Positions 46,605 through 64,000 of a stretch of DNA of 64,000 nucleotides are shown one piece after another (within the stretch, counting starts at the first letter, position 1; every line of letters begins with the position of its first letter). Where the stretch lies: contig OY744612.1 of the NCBI GenBank assembly GCA_963556255.1, positions 23,899,692 to 23,963,691 of the forward strand, in the 5' to 3' direction. The DNA is from Allolobophora icterica. Its lineage: Eukaryota > Annelida > Clitellata > Crassiclitellata > Lumbricidae. The translations under genes and the position numbers were made by a program. The notes beneath the pieces are model-generated. The model saw only the letters and a program-made list of their open reading frames with translations, made no database searches and had not been told where the DNA came from.

Positions 46605-46800
46605 TGCTTTTTGTAGAAAAAAGTTCCCGAACTGAACAATAGGTTCCGGAACTTAACAACTATGGAAGGGCTAAAATCGAGGGCAAAGTCCGAGAAAAAC
46701 GAGATTGGGGTTGGGAGGGGTCTCAATAAATACTGAAAACAGTTTACAACGCTGAACTTAAATTAAAATACCTGATTTTTTTATCAAATAAATAAATTAT
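46605..46800 (+). repeat. Dispersed repeat (GGGAGGGGTCTC family), copy 2
   Basis: See 39060-39290 for the shared words. This copy is in the opposite orientation. Confidence 0.65.
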
Positions 46801-47374
46801 TTAAGTAGCTGAAAAACGACAATTTTATCCCCTATGATGTCATCTACTCGTTTTCGTATTAGAACAAATTTATCCATTTTCCCCATCAACAAAATCGGAA
46901 CACGACATGTATGCATAAGTCAAAATCAACGACGTCTTAAATGCTTATATTATATAATGGAGGGAGCTTTCTTCAGCTAGCCGGCTCGGATATGTTTAAC
47001 CAAGGACTGTTATTGATTCTGAGATTGTGAGGAGATTGAGGGGCGAGGAGTCATATCAAGGCCGATAATAATGAGTGTGGGTCCATATACGGATTTGTAA
47101 CTGATGAAGGATATAGAAACTTGCGCTCTCGCTCACATTTCCACATCCCAGTATGACCAAAATGACAACCATAAGTGATGGTGATGTAAGATCTTTCCAG
47201 GAAGAGTGTAGTCTTTGCCTGATCTGAGGTGCCTGCGGGCCGGACACGGCGGTCAATCTAGCAGGTGACCTTTGTGACCGAAAGTCTGCCTGTCTGACTG
47301 CCTGTGACTCTGTTCGTCTGACTCTCGGTTTTCCTGTATAACTAAGTACTTTCGTACTTGTGTGGCACATATAC

Positions 47375-47530
47375 TCCTCACTCTGTGTATACATACACGA
47401 AGCAAGGCGGAGACTGCGATCTCTGGGAAGGTACAGTAATAAAATATTGATTGACATTGTTTAAAAAGTAGAGGTTCGTTACCTCCCAATCCAAAAAGTA
47501 GGGGGTACGGGTACCCTCAAACCCCAACAA
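47375..47530 (-). repeat. Dispersed repeat (GGGTACC family), copy 2
   Basis: Reverse-complement match to 37245-37420. Confidence 0.65.
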
Positions 47531-47539
47531 AGTACGCCC

Positions 47540-49545
47540 ACAGATTCGTGCACGTGGCACGTATACAAACAGAACAGACACGTCTGTCGTCTCGCTTTAT
47601 AACCCAATCATCGTTCACTATGAAGAGTCAGGCCTCACAGTCCATGTCGATCCAACCGTTCGACAGAAAATCTGTTGATCAAATTCGTGACAAACGGTAG
47701 GCGAACAAACAAAAACATTGATAATATAGATGTAGAAGTTGACAGGCTGTAGGCATGTGTATACCTTATAGGCCTATAGAGACGGCATGCTGAGTCCCGA
47801 GAGATATTTATTAATAGGCAACCTCCATGATCGTGTTTTCCAACAGCTCATCTGTGACAATGAGGCAAAAAAAGACGAATTCTGAATGAATGAAATCGCC
47901 ATCCATCCATCTTGCCATGGCATGGACGTCACGCTCATCTCTAATTTCACACTCTCCGTACCACGCCCCTCTCTTTCACATCAGTGGCTGAACAGTTGCC
48001 TCGCCGAAACACTTTCACAGTCTACGATTTCACACTCTTCACTGGATCTATCCCAAAGAAATCTCGTCCTTGTAAAGGAAGAAAGCCGTTCTGAAGGGGA
48101 TAACGGTATTGAGAAGTCCATCGGTCGCATCGATGCACGTGAATGGAAACGAATGGAAGGATCGGAGAATATATGTCGAGAAAGCGCGAGGGAAACAAAG
48201 AAGTTTTCTGTCCCGTTTTGGCACTGAGTCGATTCCCTTTGGCATCTGATTCTTATTGAATGATGCTTACGTGGGTACAAAGCGAAATGGGAGACGCTTT
48301 TCTTCCACTTCTGTGTGCCACGCGTGCGAAAGACTCGCTCAAAACGTTCCTACCAATTTCTTCACATACATGAGACTCGATCGTTGACACTACATTTATA
48401 TAAAGTTCGATTGCCATAGATAAGGTTTGTTTAAAAAATATATTTGTTCACAGATTTCTGCGTATGGGTACACGTTATATGCTACCGTTTTTATATATTT
48501 TCTGTCATTATTGTAAGTCTGAATACATAACAATTGAGTTTTAAATGACAAACCACACTTCAAGAGTTGATTGCATTGCAAGCTTCCTATGAGAGTGTTA
48601 TAAATCGAAGTTTTTTTAGTTTTGAGATTTCATTAACAGATATAATATAGCTTAATGGAATCATCTGACAATTATGTCATTTCTTTCCAAGACATTCCTT
48701 ACTGACACTGCGCTAATTGAACCATCAATTTTCCGTTAAGGAAAAGCATTCAAACTTATTTTCTCTTATGTATAGGCCCTACATACAATATTTTCCAGCT
48801 AGTTTCTTTTGGGAAATAATGACTTTAAATCGAATATCATGTAAACATGATGTCTTTATAATAGTGTCAGTTATTCAATTATAAATTCACCTTGAAGTAT
48901 AAAACTGGTGTTGAGAAAACAGTATCAGAATAAAGATAACGAGACCGAAATGAGAGTGCATGGAGAAGAAAGAAGTTTACGGGAAATTGTGGGAGGTATA
49001 AGAGATGACTTGGAAGCTAAACGAGTCATGAACAGTGACAAATGGGAGAAGACAGTGATCGAGAAAAGGAAAGCGATTGGGAGGTAAACGCGTGCACATG
49101 TAGAGGCAAATGAAAGTGAAAGTCGATTACAAAATTCGAATTTTGTACAACAATGATGGCTCAACAACAATCCATGGCACAAACAATTATGACTAAAACA
49201 ATGATGGCTAAAACAATGACGGCTAAAACAATGATGGCTAAAACAATAATGACGATCAGCATCGTGATGATTCGGGTAACCATGGATCATGGAGCTGGTT
49301 ATTATGATTGCTAAACTCGCATGTTTCAGATATGAGCGTTAAGGGATTCACAGGAATGATAATCCCATTTTTGCTCTTTTTCTAGCGTTGGCCTAATGTG
49401 AAGTCGGTGTGAAATGGCAAGTGTTAGTTTTTGCCAACGTGTACACTGTGTCGAAATCAGTGTGGAAATTGTAGAAAAAAATGGGGAACTGAACATTTTA
49501 TCCGTATTTTTCAAACTGATGTCAATGAAATTTGAAAGCAACTGA
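47540..49545. other. No gene recognised; short 17-bp tandem inside
   Basis: A run of 'caatgatggctaaaa' units (about four) lies at 49195-49250. The 113-codon plus-strand frame at 47886-48227 has no family motif and is not supported by splice or promoter signals. Confidence 0.45.
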
Positions 49546-49549
49546 TTTC

Positions 49550-49800
49550 AACGCAAATCAAATCAAATCCTTTGTTGAGAAACTTTAAAAAGTGCTTACA
49601 TGATGCACCATGGAAATATTCTTCCCTTTGTCAGAGACTCAGAGTCAAATAATGCTAAATCACACTAGCTCAACTGGGGGGTTGGAAACGGGGGGTTGGA
49701 AAACGGGGTGTGCAATGAAGACTTAACTGCATGGGGTCCTAAGAAAGACTAGGTGGGTTGAACCCCCAATTCCCAGACAATTACAATTCCCACCCTGGTC
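49550..49800 (-). repeat. Dispersed repeat (GGACCCC family), copy 2
   Basis: The reverse complement aligns with 50640-50890 along nearly its whole length ('gggaattgtctgggaattgg', 'agtctttcttaggacccc', 'gtgtgatttagcattatttg', 'ctctgacaaagggaagaat', 'ctcaacaaaggatttgat'). Confidence 0.85.
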
Positions 49801-50221
49801 CAAATTGCGACATGTGAGTGACTATACTGAAATATGGATATGAGAAATTTTAATGGATTATGCATTTGTAACCCAGTGTTGCCTAATATAATTCAGATGA
49901 ATAATTGAAGTTTTGTTCGTTTAAACCAGGGTTCCCAACCTTTTCTATACCTTGCACCCTAGGAAATGTTTGCTTAATGTTCGCACTCCCTACAGAAGTA
50001 ATATCACATTAGAAGATGAATAAGTCAAATACAGTACCTATTTCTTCAACCACATATTGAACCACACAGCTTACGCTCATACAGTATACTGCGGGTGAGC
50101 AAAGTGAACTAAAAAATAAGCCTTTAACTCAGTGTATTAAAAGCAAATATAAATTGAGCAATTATAAAAAAAATTTTAAACATTAAAATCAATCCCAATT
50201 GTGAAGATAAAATTCAATGAC

Positions 50222-50437
50222 TTATTTGTTCTTGCTTCTCATTCGTGATTTTGACAAAACGTGGAACTTGTTGTTGATTAAGATCCGCAGGTCCGCGATT
50301 CCTAGGCGATTCCTAGATTTTGTCTTGGTTGACAGAAGTGAACTGAATCCAGATTCACACAAATATGTTGTTGCAAATGGAATGAGGACACGCTGTGCTT
50401 TTCCACAAAGTATTGGGGACATATTATAATTATCCAT
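50222..50437 (-). pseudogene. hAT transposase C-terminal (dimerisation) fragment
   Basis: The frame reads [20 protein letters not shown], then [15 protein letters not shown], the hallmark hAT C-terminal block LLPFxTTYLCExGFSxLxxIKTKxRNRLxxxxDLR. It is only about 70 codons. The DDE catalytic region and zinc finger are absent, so it is inactive. Confidence 0.9.
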
Positions 50438-50639
50438 TGCTGAACAACAAAAATAATGAACAATGATGTGCGTGCGGTGACCGCAGCCTTACAGAGAAAG
50501 AGGCCAAAATACGGCCGGACTGTGGTTTTGTTTGTCTGCTTTCCACAGTGGGCGAGTCATAGATAAGCGTTATCTGTTAACTGTTAACAGATAGTTTGTA
50601 CATATACAGTACAATAGTAACATACTTCCCGCTCTGTCG

Positions 50640-50890
50640 CACCAGGGTGGGAATTGTCTGGGAATTGGGGGGTTCAACCCACCTATAGTCTTTCTTAGGA
50701 CCCCCAGTTAAGTCTTCATTGCAAACCCCAAGGGGTCGATTCCAACCCCCTCAGTTGTGCTAGTGTGATTTAGCATTATTTGACTCGGAGTCTCTGACAA
50801 AGGGAAGAATTTCCATGGTGTATCATGTAGGCCTACATGCACTTTTTTATTTTCTCAACAAAGGATTTGATTTTGATTTGAGTCTGACTC
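50640..50890 (+). repeat. Dispersed repeat (GGACCCC family), copy 3, inside hAT
   Basis: Inverted relative to copy 2, but inside the hAT boundaries, whereas copy 2 is outside. So it is not the transposon's own inverted repeat. Confidence 0.85.
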
Positions 50891-51219
50891 TGATATGTCA
50901 TATTGCACCCCGCGTGGGTGCGAGCACCCCATGTTGGGAGCCGGAGCCCCTGGTTTAAACTGTGATATTTCATTTCCAAATACTTTTTTCTTATAACGTG
51001 TCCCTCAGTTCTGTCGCTAAACCCGAAGGCTGTATCAGAACAAGAGGAAGGTGTGTCTGCTACGACAGGTATACCCTAGTGTGTTTCGCTCCCTCATCTT
51101 GACAAATCTTTTCCAACATATTTTCATTCGTATACAGAGTAGATAATCTGAGACGGTGAAGCAGTGTAAACTCATGCAACGTTAAGTTTGAAACACATGA
51201 GTGAATTAGATTCTTATTC

Positions 51220-51574
51220 CAGTGCCGGCCTTATAAGGGCGTGCGAACCGTGCGGTCGCACGGGGCCCGCAATTCCAGGGGCCCGAAAATGTCACAGAAG
51301 TTAACATGAACAAGACACCATAATAATAGTATTATGGTTTCGATTAAATCTTCTGTTTTGTCAATAAAATAAAAGTCAAATGGTTCCATCATTTCAGTTT
51401 GTTTCAAACATATATTAGCGCTATAATATTTTAACTTTAAGCTTTAATTGTTGCACTTTTTAAAAATCTATTAAAATAAAATGATCAACAATGTAAAACA
51501 ATTTGGCTTGTGTCTTGGGGACCCGTATACAATATACTCTGCACAGGGCCCTAAATTTCCTACGGCCGGCACTG
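51220..51574. mobile_element. 355-bp hAT-type MITE
   Basis: Starts CAGTGCCGGCC and ends GGCCGGCACTG, an 11-bp perfect inverted terminus. CTTATTC flanks both sides directly (51213-51219, 51575-51581). The second motif GGGGCCCG/GGGCCC also mirrors. No coding capacity. Confidence 0.85.
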
Positions 51575-51939
51575 CTTATTCGGATTGACTTGGATTTAAA
51601 TTAGCGAGGTTCAAACGCCAACAACGTATTAAACGAAAGATTTCTATACTTCTCTACAAAAGAAAATAAATTTCGTAGCTTGAAATGGACATTAGATAAA
51701 ACATAAGAGCTTAGTCAAAAGTACAGTGACTTTAAATTTATTGTCCGTGAAAATAATCACAATTTTTTTAACTAGCAATATTGGACAGAAAAAACGATAG
51801 AAAATTATACGTAAACAGTTTTAAAATAGACGCTTAAGGCTTTGACTCAACGTGACTTAGATTAGTAAAATTGCAGTCATATCCTGTAACTTCTGAGTGG
51901 GCAGACTAACAGTTTTCTATTATAAACCAACTGCTGTAT

Positions 51940-52036
51940 ACCGTTCTTCAAATGGTATACAAGCGTTCTTCAAACGGTAGACCCATTACAGTTCTTCAAA
52001 TTGTAGGCCTATATAACCGTTCTTCAAATGGTATAC
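51940..52036. repeat. ~24-bp tandem (CCGTTCTTCAAATGGTATAC)
   Basis: Four imperfect units just beyond the putative Dlx poly(A) signal. Each unit holds a partial palindrome around TTCAAA. Confidence 0.85.
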
Positions 52037-52042
52037 TGTATC

Positions 52043-52048
52043 TTTATT
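52043..52048 (-). promoter_or_regulatory. Candidate Dlx poly(A) signal (AATAAA)
   Basis: Canonical hexamer on the minus strand about 455 bases past the Dlx stop. It would give a normal-length 3' UTR. Confidence 0.4.
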
Positions 52049-52503
52049 GTCACTGAACGTCGCATTCGACAGTGGGAAAACTCAGTGTCCACCCTTTTGT
52101 TTCAGAATCAGCGTTGGAGGAAGAACCACCAGCGTGTCCATGAGGCGGTCATAGATTCGGGAAGGCCACATATATCCATGCAGTCATGAGTAGAAAGTTG
52201 TTTACTTTTGGCGTCGATCTATCCTGCTATAAAACTCCATGGCTGTGCATGCTTGAGACAGTGGTCGCCTATAGGTAGTTCAATGTCAGCCTATCCAACT
52301 ACAGGTCTGTGTTGTATACTATAGTCGATCAATCTACAGATCCAGATGTTGATGGCGGTTTCATGACGGTCTAATGCATATCCTGGTCTGTGCCAGAACA
52401 GTACCAGTCTAAATATTTGCATTTCGTATGACATAATTATTATGTTATAAGTGGAACGCCGCTAAAGTAGATTTCTTTTGGTCTGACGGGGATCGTAATC
52501 GGC

Positions 52504-60439
<7,936 letters not shown>

Positions 60440-60599
60440 GCCGCCTAATTTGCGCTTTATCAGCAGACAAGGCAAGCTCTTATCAGCAGCTGGCAAAATT
60501 ACAATGATTAGCCTAATTGGAGAAAATTTACTCAGGAACGCAAGCAACGCTTTCGGAGCTGATGACGGGAACGATGCTAGCCGTATTTACTTGTTAAAT

Positions 60600-60770
60600 A
60601 CAACGGGCTAAGTCCACATTTAGCGAACCACCGGTTTCACTATGACGACCTGTCGCCGCTAAACACGCCCATCTCCAATACGCATCCTTTTCATAGCCAC
60701 GCCCTCTCTCCGACGCGTAGCCCAGTGACGAAGAGGCCACGCCCCATTGCCCGGAGCGCAACAAGTCAAT
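60600..60770 (-). promoter_or_regulatory. Dlx: Candidate Dlx promoter / 5' flank
   Basis: A CpG-containing stretch upstream of exon 1 with several CACGCCC words (about 60664, 60698 and 60738), which are GC/CACCC-box-like on either strand. No TATA box is evident. The start site cannot be placed. Confidence 0.4.
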
Positions 60771-60829
60771 CAGAAACAGTGACAGGTTGAAAACGAGCAC
60801 ACACACACACAGTCAATTGCTGAGGAGGG

Positions 60830-61215
60830 ATCGTGCGATGCTATGATGGATAAGTTTTTAGCATTGCGTAAATACGACATTTGTTTTAACCGCCTCTAAC
60901 CGGTTTAATCTAATCTAATCAGTCTTCTCATGTAAACTAATCTTATCCAATGACTTCTATGGAGTACCATAATCACTATATCGATGGTCGCTTCGAGTGA
61001 AATTTGTCAAAATTTTATTTTAAAAAAGAATCCGTTGAAGATGCCTGCACGGTCGAAATCCGATAACTCAGAAAACTCGAAATCAATCAACCTTTCGCCT
61101 TGAGGGCGCTATGCATATTTATGAGTAGGCCTACGGTTACAAATAGAAAAGTGGTTCAGAAGATATTGAATTTGTGTTAAGGACACTGCATATAATTTTA
61201 CAGAGTATATGACTA
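60830..61215. other. Dlx upstream flank, no feature recognised
   Basis: Contains TAATCTAATC words near 60910-60950 and an octamer-like ATGCATATTTATG near 61110, neither strong enough to call. Confidence 0.35.
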
Positions 61216-61216
61216 C

Positions 61217-61888
61217 ATAGGCGCCGACTTTTGCTTTTGTCTCTGGGTGCCTGGGTTCTCTCCCTCCCTTCTCCCTGAGTCCCTTCCCACTCTTCTTAGG
61301 TAGGTGAGATTTAGCGGATTTTTTGATAAAAAAATTGTTTTCTTGTCAAAGGTTACGAGGTTAGAAAAAGTATTGAAAATCGGTGACGATGTTCCAGTGT
61401 TATTATTTATTTTTTTAAATAATGAATACATAAATTATTTATTTATGTATGGGCTGTGACTGATAGATCATGCAATGTTGGGTATTTGTGTTGTAGTTGT
61501 ACTTCTCAAGGTGTGAGATTACTTACCTTAGACTTTAGTCCTTCCTGTGCAGGTCTGCACATCGGGCGACGCATCTCCTCTATACTCTCCTCTGTCCACT
61601 GCCAGCCTCTCCGCCTCCTCGACGTCAGCTCCAGATGTCTCAGGTCATCTCTGATTGTGTTGCGTCGTTTCTGTTGCGAGCGAGTTTTTACCCGGGTGGG
61701 TTGCAGGCCCACCGCGGAACCCTCCTCCTTTATCCTGGCTTGGGACAGGTTCAGACCATCCTGAGAAAATCTGAGGCGGAGTTGTGAGATTAATTGGTTG
61801 TAAAAAATTTGAATTTAAGGTCCGAATTCTTCTGCATGCCATGGCACTGAACTTTCACACCCAACGCTCCCAAGAAGTCGGTGCCTAT
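61217..61888. mobile_element. ~670-bp inverted-end element carrying a LINE fragment
   Basis: Left ATAGGCGCCGACTT and right AAGTCGGTGCCTAT are inverted matches with one difference over 14 bp. 'gggtgcctggg' and 'cccaacgctccc' may extend the similarity weakly. The interior contains the LINE fragment at 61506-61760 rather than transposase. Confidence 0.55.
61506..61760 (-). pseudogene. LINE C-terminal relic
   Basis: Minus strand: NTIRDDLRHLELTSRRRR in one frame and ERRRLAVDRGEYR in another. This corresponds to the post-RT pattern 'DLxxLxLxxxxAExLAxDRxxWR' of RTE-like elements. The frameshift shows it is dead. Confidence 0.65.
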
Positions 61889-61924
61889 ATTTAGGCCTAC
61901 ATTTATAAAGAATTTGGTTGGATG

Positions 61925-62240
61925 GTTAGTTGCCGTTTAACGACACTGTGTCATAACAAAGATGATTAGCGTCGCCCTCCTCCTTTCTCCAGGCTTGGAA
62001 CTGGCACTGCCACAGTACGAGCAGTGACGGAGTTTTATAAAGAATTCTTCCTAGCTTCCTCTTAAACGTCCTCCGATACACGCTGCAGTATATATACAAT
62101 CGTTCAAGCTATTCCACAAGTCTACAACTCTTGCACTGAGAAGTTTCTGCCTTAACGCTCCGTTCTGTTTCTTAAATAATAATTTCTGACATCGGGTTGC
62201 TGCCTTGTTTAGTGCTAATTCAGAGAAACAGTACTCTTCC
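61925..62240 (-). pseudogene. LINE 3' relic, sister of 5817-6365
   Basis: The minus strand reads NKAATRCQKLLFKKQNGALR and then SARVVDLWNSLND, the RT tail WNxL motif, followed by a 3' end (CAGTGCCAG, GGAGGAGGGCGACGCTAATC) shared with 6265-6365. Confidence 0.8.
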
Positions 62241-62244
62241 ATGG

Positions 62245-63380
62245 CACTGCATTGCCTCCTTAATGACAATTAATCTTATATATAAACTACAATCAGGTCT
62301 TCTGTACAGTTTTGACTCCATTCCGATGTCGTTAGCCCACACCTTCTCAACTTTTCATAGTTCAGATCCCGTATACCTCCTATATCTCTCATCTGCACTT
62401 TCTTCAGTTTGTTCCATGTGATGTTTTACACTTGGGTCTCGGTCCGTTTAACTGGATGCGGTATTCCAACGCTGACCTCCAAACTATAATTTGCAAAGCC
62501 TGAGACAATTTCTCAGAAGTCCCTTTCTTCCTATATATAGCTCACTTTTAATGCCTTAATTATCGCCCATTTCGTACGAAAACTGTCTATCTCATATCCA
62601 CCTCCAGACAATTTCTACACTATAAAGAGCTTTGCTTGTCGTGTAGGACCACTTGAACTTTCTTCTGTCCGTCTCGTGGTGTCTCTTCCTCCTCGTCGTC
62701 CTCCTCCTGTTCTTGCTCCTCCTGCTCCTCCTGCTCCTCTTCCTTCCCCTCCATCATTACACTGCCTTACATTACGCTACGTTCAATTCATTACCGATTA
62801 CCCTATAGCTGCCTGCAATTAATTTATTTCAGGGTGTCTATATATTCTCTTCGAAAGGCCAGTTGCTCATTCTCCCTTGGCTCACTATTGGAACCAGTTA
62901 ACAGACCATTTAATGTAATGCATGGCAATGTAATACAATGTCATGTATAATGCCGTCCTATAATTTCTATTTACCTCTGTAATGAATTTCCAATTAAATA
63001 ATTAATTAGCCTGTAGTATACCTTTTTAAACTATAGGACCTACCCTTCTTCAATTTTATTCTTCACACTTTTCATTAACAGTTGACTCATAAAAAAATTT
63101 ACTCAGAATGTTCTTCTTCCCAAATTTAGTTTCCTCCCCTGAAATTTATATGCCAGATCGTAGTATACTTCGTTCATCCAATCCCAGGTAATTTAAACGC
63201 CCCTGCAAATTATTACATCATAAGAAGCCATGCTATACCTACCTTGCGCTATATAAAATCGCCCAGAGCTTAGACGCCTCGCATTACGTTACATTTTATG
63301 TATACATGCATGCAGGAGGTCACGCTACATTGCGCTATATCAAATCGTCGGAGATAAATTGGGATGGTGGCGCCGAGACT
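62245..63380. other. No gene recognised
   Basis: Contains a CTCCTC/CTCCTG run (62685-62755). A frame at 62280-62400 reads TYKLQSGLLYSFDSIPMSLA-like sequence without a clear family. 'gcgctatataaaatcg' words near 63245 and 63330 resemble LINE tails. Confidence 0.45.
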
Positions 63381-63640
63381 TCAAAACAAACGAACGTTTT
63401 CTATATACTTGCCAATCAGGTCCATCAATAACTGATGCTTGGTCACGTGTAGGCCCGTAGGCCTAAGACATATAGGCGCGATTATAGGCCTAGAGCATCG
63501 AGTTTCGGATTTCCATATATCGATTGCCTTCCTTACGTCGTCCGGTGTCAGAAAGACGACTGCCATCAGTCTTAGTCGCGACGTAGGATAGCAATGGACG
63601 AACCGCACGTGGTAGGGTAACGTGGTCTCGCGTCTGGTAG
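63381..63640 (-). other. Possible isolated coding exon, unassigned
   Basis: The minus-strand frame includes RLRLMAVVFLTPDDVRKAID and ends LMDLIGK at a possible GTATAT donor. Codon use looks gene-like, but I recognise no family and see no partner exon in the window. If real, the gene would continue on the minus strand to the left or begin beyond the right edge. Confidence 0.2.
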
Positions 63641-63702
63641 GGTGGGTGGTCTGCTATTCACATTCGTGGCTATCGACTGTGCTTGCCCTTCCTGTATATA
63701 CG

Positions 63703-63764
63703 TATTCATTCATTCATTCATTCATTCATTCATTCATTCATTCATTCATTCATTCATTCATTCA
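63703..63764. repeat. (ATTC)n microsatellite with LINE tail
   Basis: About 15 ATTC units followed by 'tttggcgtctcttcaaagag' and 'cttctcagaggc', a TATAGCGCC-type tail on the minus strand. The microsatellite is at its 3' end, as at 57055. Confidence 0.85.
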
Positions 63765-64000
63765 ATTTGATAATTTATTTGGCGTCTCTTCAAAGAGCCT
63801 TCTCAGAGGCTTATATAGGCCTACAGTAAGCTGAGGTATGATAAGATAAGGCATAGATTAGACGGGCTAGGGAAAGCAAGGCAAGATGAGACCCGATCAC
63901 TCCACGTAGGGGTCTATATAGGCTCTACGGCATGGTAAGATGAAGTAGGTATATGCAAGGCAAGTTAAGCCTAGGTCAGAAAAACACAACGAAAAATATA

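Larger units (their letters stand above)
49927..50952 (-). mobile_element. hAT-family DNA transposon, decayed
   Basis: Ends CAGGGTTCCCAACC (left) and GTTGGGAGCCGGAGCCCCTG (right) form imperfect inverted termini of the usual hAT type. They are flanked by identical 8-bp duplications GTTTAAAC at 49919-49926 and 50953-50960, the hAT duplication length. The interior keeps only a transposase C-terminus (minus strand) and a copy of a dispersed repeat. At 1.03 kb it is an internally deleted, non-autonomous copy. Confidence 0.88.

Noticed and set aside
47886..48227. 113-codon plus-strand frame
   Set aside because: No motif, no conserved residues recognised, and an equally open antisense frame overlaps it.

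Overview
The window is eukaryotic DNA from an invertebrate animal. Coding sequence is sparse, split by GT-AG introns, and set in repeat-rich DNA. A Distal-less gene with animal-type exon structure fixes it as metazoan. The frequent TAGGCCTA-type words, the many TATAGCGCC-type LINE/SINE tails, and foldback elements whose inverted arms are built of short tandem units suggest a marine deuterostome such as an echinoderm or hemichordate. That placement is an inference and is not proven by any single gene here.

Two genes can be reconstructed completely. PEX19 (minus strand, 13655-18789) has seven exons whose phases all agree. They give 316 codons ending in a CCIM farnesylation box. Dlx/Distal-less (minus strand, 52504-60439) has three exons giving 417 codons, with the homeodomain split between positions 44 and 45. 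A third, probably complete, coding unit at 31708-32115 (plus) encodes a small secreted precursor with a signal peptide and a four-cysteine peptide ending in a Gly-Lys-Arg amidation/cleavage site. It is probably a neuropeptide I cannot assign to a family. A fourth locus (plus, about 28409-28892) holds the C-terminal half of a double-stranded RNA binding domain across two exons. These genes have unrelated jobs (peroxisome membrane biogenesis, appendage/ectoderm patterning, peptide signalling, RNA binding), and there is no sign that they act together.

Layout: 1-13.6 kb is intergenic with LINE relics and microsatellites. 13.65-18.8 kb is PEX19, with LINE fragments in its introns. 19-26.7 kb holds a SINE, a LINE relic, several minisatellites, a foldback element and a 1.4-kb GC-rich 48-bp tandem array. 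26.7-32.2 kb holds an inverted-repeat element, the dsRBD exons, a perfect RFX X-box and the secreted-peptide gene. 32.5-45.5 kb is dominated by CATA/TATG, GA, ACAG and TA arrays, plus a nested set in which a long-TIR DNA element carrying a LINE fragment interrupts a SINE. 46-52 kb holds SINE, hAT and hAT-MITE insertions. 52.5-60.8 kb is Dlx, with many repeats in intron 1. 60.8-64 kb is LINE relics and other repeats.

The most notable material is the small secreted-peptide precursor, two related foldback elements with 36-bp inverted arrays, the nested SINE / DNA element / LINE stack, and the 48-bp minisatellite. Most long open frames elsewhere are translations of simple repeats.
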